Source: an uncultured bacterium
GTDB taxonomy: Bacteria; Bacteroidota; Bacteroidia; Bacteroidales; CAIWKO01
Direction of reading: 5' to 3'
Assembly (NCBI GenBank): GCA_903916135.1
Contig: CAIWVT010000611.1
Location: 1-17,492 of the forward strand
Length of the DNA: 17,492 nt
Each line of letters begins with the position of its first letter. The stretch's first letter is position 1. This document shows positions 14,823 to 17,492 of the stretch, in pieces. The notes under the pieces are model-generated. The model made no database searches and was not told the DNA's origin. It was given only the letters and a program-made list of their open reading frames with translations. A program made the position numbers and the translations under genes.

Positions 14823-16060
14823 CTTCCCATCAACTCTTTCCTCAACATATTTAACGCAAACAAAGATGCGCGCCGAATGTTACGTTCGCGGTCATCGCCC
14901 AACAGAAACTTCTCTGCATACACTTTGTTCGGACTTGCAATAGCTATCCATATTGTTCCAACGGGTTTTTCAGGCGTGCCCCCATCCGGTCCTGCAATGC
15001 CGGAAGTAGCAATGGCATAATCCGTCTTCAAAATCCGCTGCACACCTTGCGCCATAGCACTCACCACTTCTTGGCTCACCGCGCCATGTAGTTGAATTAG
15101 CTTTTCATCAACACCTAAGATTTCCACCTTCACAGCATTGTCATACGCCACCACTGAACCTTTATAATAGGCAGAACTGCCCGCCACCGAGGTAATCAAA
15201 TGAGCAATATATCCCCCCGTGCAACTTTCGGCAGTCGCCACGCTTTTTCCCAATTTCAGCAATATCTCCCCTACCACTTTCTGAATGGTATCTTTATCAT
15301 ATCCAAAAATCAACTCAGGAATAAGTTCTTTTAGCTTAGTAATTTCTTTCGCGATGGCTTCCTTTGGATTTGCAGCATCAGAATTGTAGGTTGAAAGGCG
15401 CAGTTTCACTATGCCGGGTTCGGGCAGATACGCAAGTTTGATATCCGTAGGTAGTTGTTCCTCCCAATTCTTGATGCGGTCGGCAAGTGCTGATTCGCCT
15501 ATACCTATAGTATATATGGTCTTATGTATGATAGATTTTGTTACGCCCAATCGCTCAAAGGTAGGTAGCACTTCGTCCATCAGCATCTTCTTCATCTCGA
15601 AAGGTACACCGGGCATCGAAATATAATGAATCGCGTTCTTCTCGAACCACATTCCGGGTGCTGTTCCTAAAGGATTGCTGATGGCAGTGCAATTGTGAGG
15701 CAATTCGGCTTGCAAGCGATTGCGTTCGGTAAGCTCATAGCCGCGTTTGCAAAATATATCACGAATGTTATCGAGAGATTCTTGATGAAGAACAAGATGC
15801 GAGTCAAAATATTCGCAGAGCGTATGTTTCGTTATATCATCATTTGTTGGACCCAAACCACCCGTGATGATCACAAGATTAGCATACTGAGAAGCATGAT
15901 GCAACGCAGACAGAATCTCATTGTGTGTATCGCCGATGGTGGTGATACGTCTAACAATAATGCCTGCCAAATTCAACTCGGCAGCAATAAATGAGGCATT
16001 GGTATTGACAATCTGACCAATCAGTAGTTCGTCGCCAATACTAATAATTTCAGCAATCAT
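14819..16060 (-). CDS. cinA: CinA-family protein: MoCF-like domain plus nicotinamide-nucleotide amidohydrolase (413 aa)
   Basis: Two-domain CinA of normal length. Residues 1-170 are the MoaB/MogA-like domain (AEIISIGDELLIGQIVNTNA, ITGGLGPTNDDIT at 65-77, MPGVPFEMKKM at 149-159). From about 255 on lies the PncC-like amidase domain (VATAESCTGGYIAHLI, SVVAYDNAVK, GAVSQEVV, TSGIAGPDGGTPEKPVGTIW). Known of the family: the C-terminal domain deamidates nicotinamide mononucleotide in the pyridine-nucleotide cycle, and the N-terminal domain may have ADP-ribose pyrophosphatase activity. Some homologues were first noted for competence or damage induction. Cytoplasmic. The start lies 6 bp after the stop of the universal-stress gene, so the two form one operon. 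Its stop codon is supplied at the edge of a 7-bp tandem repeat. Confidence 0.95.
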   Translation of the reverse strand: MIAEIISIGDELLIGQIVNTNASFIAAELNLAGIIVRRITTIGDTHNEILSALHHASQYANLVIITGGLGPTNDDITKHTLCEYFDSHLVLHQESLDNIRDIFCKRGYELTERNRLQAELPHNCTAISNPLGTAPGMWFEKNAIHYISMPGVPFEMKKMLMDEVLPTFERLGVTKSIIHKTIYTIGIGESALADRIKNWEEQLPTDIKLAYLPEPGIVKLRLSTYNSDAANPKEAIAKEITKLKELIPELIFGYDKDTIQKVVGEILLKLGKSVATAESCTGGYIAHLITSVAGSSAYYKGSVVAYDNAVKVEILGVDEKLIQLHGAVSQEVVSAMAQGVQRILKTDYAIATSGIAGPDGGTPEKPVGTIWIAIASPNKVYAEKFLLGDDRERNIRRASLFALNMLRKELMGR

Positions 16061-16066
16061 AGAGGC

Positions 16067-16939
16067 TTATCGCGCTAAGGTATCGCCAGTGTCTTTTGGA
16101 ATGATAGACATAACAGGAATACTCGATAGGCGAATGATTTCCGTTGATTGCGAACTCAGGAAAAAAGGAATCAATCCCGTTTCATGTTGCGTCATAATCA
16201 TAATCAAATCAACATCGCCTTGGTCTTGTGCATATTTAAAAATAAGAGGTGTTTCTTCCGATTCTTTGTTGGCTTCAATAACCTCTGCCGAGCATTGCAC
16301 ATTACGTTGTTCAATAAATTCACGCACTTGAGCCACCTGAGCACGCAAGGTGCCTGCAATTTCTTTGTGATTGGTTGACCACAAAACCGTAATGACTTTA
16401 ATGGTTGCGCCAAACATCTTTGCCATCTCAATAGCCCAACCCACTTTCTGACGGCTTTCTTTTGTCAAATCGAGCGGAAGTAAAATACTGCGACAACCAT
16501 CATAATGATTAGCTGAACCAACAGTGATAACAGGACATTTTGCATTTCTAATGACGCGCGATGTGTTAGCACCAATTACATTTGCTTCCGGATTGGTAGA
16601 ACTGGCAGTACCCATCACAATGAATTTTGCTTGTATCATTTCGGCAACTTCCACAATTTTTGAATGAATTTTTCCACGAGCTACCATGAAGTTAATGTCT
16701 AAACCGGTTTCTTTGCTTTTTTCTTTCACAAAGTTGTCCAATTCAACTTCCATTTTCTTCACCAAATCATCGCTTTGATCTGTTGAGAAAAATTTGTTTA
16801 AAAAACCACCATCTTCATGAACGTATAATAACGTAATATTTAGCCCCGTGAGACGAGCCAGATTGTAAGATTGGCTTAAAGCGATTTCAGATTGCTCTCT
16901 GAAATCGAACGGAATTAAAATGTTTTTAAAGGTTTCCAT
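16067..16939 (-). CDS. Universal stress protein, two tandem UspA domains (290 aa)
   Basis: Domain 1 covers about 1-143 (METFKNILIPFDFREQSEIA, ITLLYVHEDG, KFIVMGTASST, RVIRNAKCPVITVG). Domain 2 covers about 148-284 (GCRSILLPLDLTKESRQKV, GATIKVITVLW, DLIMIMTQHE, IIRLSSIPVMSII). The length is usual for tandem Usp proteins. The ATP-binding signature G-2x-G-9x-G-(S/T) is incomplete: domain 1 keeps MGTASST and IGANTS but lacks the middle glycine, and domain 2 has no such glycines. Nucleotide binding is therefore doubtful, and the protein may belong to the non-ATP-binding class. Cytoplasmic, no signal peptide. It is the first gene of the operon with cinA. Confidence 0.92.
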   Translation of the reverse strand: METFKNILIPFDFREQSEIALSQSYNLARLTGLNITLLYVHEDGGFLNKFFSTDQSDDLVKKMEVELDNFVKEKSKETGLDINFMVARGKIHSKIVEVAEMIQAKFIVMGTASSTNPEANVIGANTSRVIRNAKCPVITVGSANHYDGCRSILLPLDLTKESRQKVGWAIEMAKMFGATIKVITVLWSTNHKEIAGTLRAQVAQVREFIEQRNVQCSAEVIEANKESEETPLIFKYAQDQGDVDLIMIMTQHETGLIPFFLSSQSTEIIRLSSIPVMSIIPKDTGDTLAR

Positions 16940-17067
16940 AAATTTGTATTATTTTTGTATTTTATTATAAATATGTTTTAGGTATCATACTTCGCATAAT
17001 TAATTATCAGGATGCGCCATCTAATTAATTATAGAAGTACAAATATTGCTTTATTTGAAAAAGTTTA

Positions 17068-17075
17068 CAAAGTTA
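17068..17075 (-). promoter_or_regulatory. Predicted -7 element for the Usp-cinA operon
   Basis: The - strand reads TAACTTTG, identical to the octamer at 14132-14125 and matching TAnnTTTG. It would give a leader of about 120 nt before the Usp start. No strong -33 partner is visible, and no clear + strand promoter was found for the gene at 17123. Confidence 0.35.
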
Positions 17076-17122
17076 ATACAATTTATGCAGAAATTACTAT
17101 TATTTTGAAGAATTATTTTATT

Positions 17123-17492
17123 ATGAAAACATTTGAAGAGTCGGAATTGATTTTAACTGCCGATAAAAAGATTTATCACTTGAATTTGTTGCCCGAAGAA
17201 ATTGCGGACGATATCATCGTTGTGGGCGATCCTGCACGAGTTGCAACCATATCAAAACATTTTGATTCCGTTGAACTGAAGGTGCAGAATCGCGAGTTGG
17301 TTACGCATACGGGATATTTTAATCAAAAACGCATCACAGCATTGTCAACAGGCATGGGACCCGATAATATTGACATTGTTTTGAACGAATTGGATGCGTT
17401 GGCGAATATTGATTTTGAAACACGCACTGAAAAACCTACCCACCGCAAGCTCAATATAATTAGAATCGGCACCTCTGGAGCTATGCAAGCAG
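17123..17492 (+). CDS. Nucleoside phosphorylase (uridine-phosphorylase-like), N-terminal part (gene runs out of the window)
   Basis: The first 123 residues are visible; no stop occurs before the window end. The start ATG 17123 opens MKTFEESELILTADKKIYH. Family motifs follow in the expected order: VVGDPARV (34-41, phosphate-binding loop), TGYFNQKRI, LSTGMGPDNIDIVLNEL (76-92) and IRIGTSGAMQA (113-123), the second phosphate-site loop with its G-T-S-G. Known of the family: phosphorolysis of nucleosides to base plus (deoxy)ribose 1-phosphate in cytoplasmic salvage. Substrate class is not settled by this half; the spacing looks uridine-phosphorylase-like. It diverges from the Usp-cinA operon over 183 bp. 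It would suit use of nucleosides released by the exported nucleases of the window, but is not in their cluster. Confidence 0.9.
   Translation, partial: MKTFEESELILTADKKIYHLNLLPEEIADDIIVVGDPARVATISKHFDSVELKVQNRELVTHTGYFNQKRITALSTGMGPDNIDIVLNELDALANIDFETRTEKPTHRKLNIIRIGTSGAMQA

Noticed and set aside
16940..17122. tRNA or riboswitch in the divergent intergenic region
   Set aside because: No cloverleaf, conserved aptamer core or strong hairpin could be found; the stretch is simply AT-rich.

Overview
The window looks like a low-GC chromosome fragment from a Bacteroidota (Bacteroidetes) bacterium with a type IX secretion system (T9SS). Several signs agree. Three proteins end in T9SS type A sorting domains or a gliding-motility-type (CHU_C, type B) domain. 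There is a TonB-dependent receptor with an N-terminal carboxypeptidase-regulatory-like domain and a DUF5689 lipoprotein. Translation starts lack Shine-Dalgarno sequences and sit behind A-rich leaders. Four upstream regions carry the Bacteroidota -7 promoter motif TAnnTTTG. I cannot name the genus.

Layout. 1-4080: two tandem paralogous T9SS cargo genes on the + strand. The first is cut by the window edge. The second is complete (1445-3880), and its last 642 bp align without a gap to the first. Each is followed by a near-identical terminator and similar flanking DNA, into which different small repeats have been placed. Between them lies a perfectly phased array of sixteen 21-bp units (942-1277). 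4100-11752: a nucleic-acid-processing locus. On the - strand are a TonB-dependent receptor (7730-10492), a DUF5689 surface lipoprotein (6407-7696) and a secreted endonuclease I with a T9SS tail (4100-6292). A secreted endonuclease/exonuclease/phosphatase-family protein diverges on the + strand (10718-11752). 12007-14082: a - strand run of a 225-aa protein of unknown function, a short in-frame tail overlapping the next start codon by ATGA, a CHU_C protein and a DUF2442 protein. 14083-14818: a gene-free stretch with a second array, ten 21-bp units, plus low-complexity repeats. 14819-16939: universal stress protein and cinA as a tight - strand operon. 17123 to the end: the 5' part of a nucleoside phosphorylase gene on the + strand.

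How the genes may work together. The most coherent functional unit is 4100-11752. Two exported nucleases would cut extracellular nucleic acid at or beyond the cell surface, a surface lipoprotein would bind the products, and a TonB-dependent receptor would bring them across the outer membrane. The nucleoside phosphorylase at the right end would fit nucleoside salvage, but it lies more than 5 kb away behind unrelated genes, so a link is only suggestive. The least explained features are the two 21-bp arrays. Both lie upstream of predicted promoters and share the 9-mer AATGATTGG in the same orientation relative to the adjacent gene.
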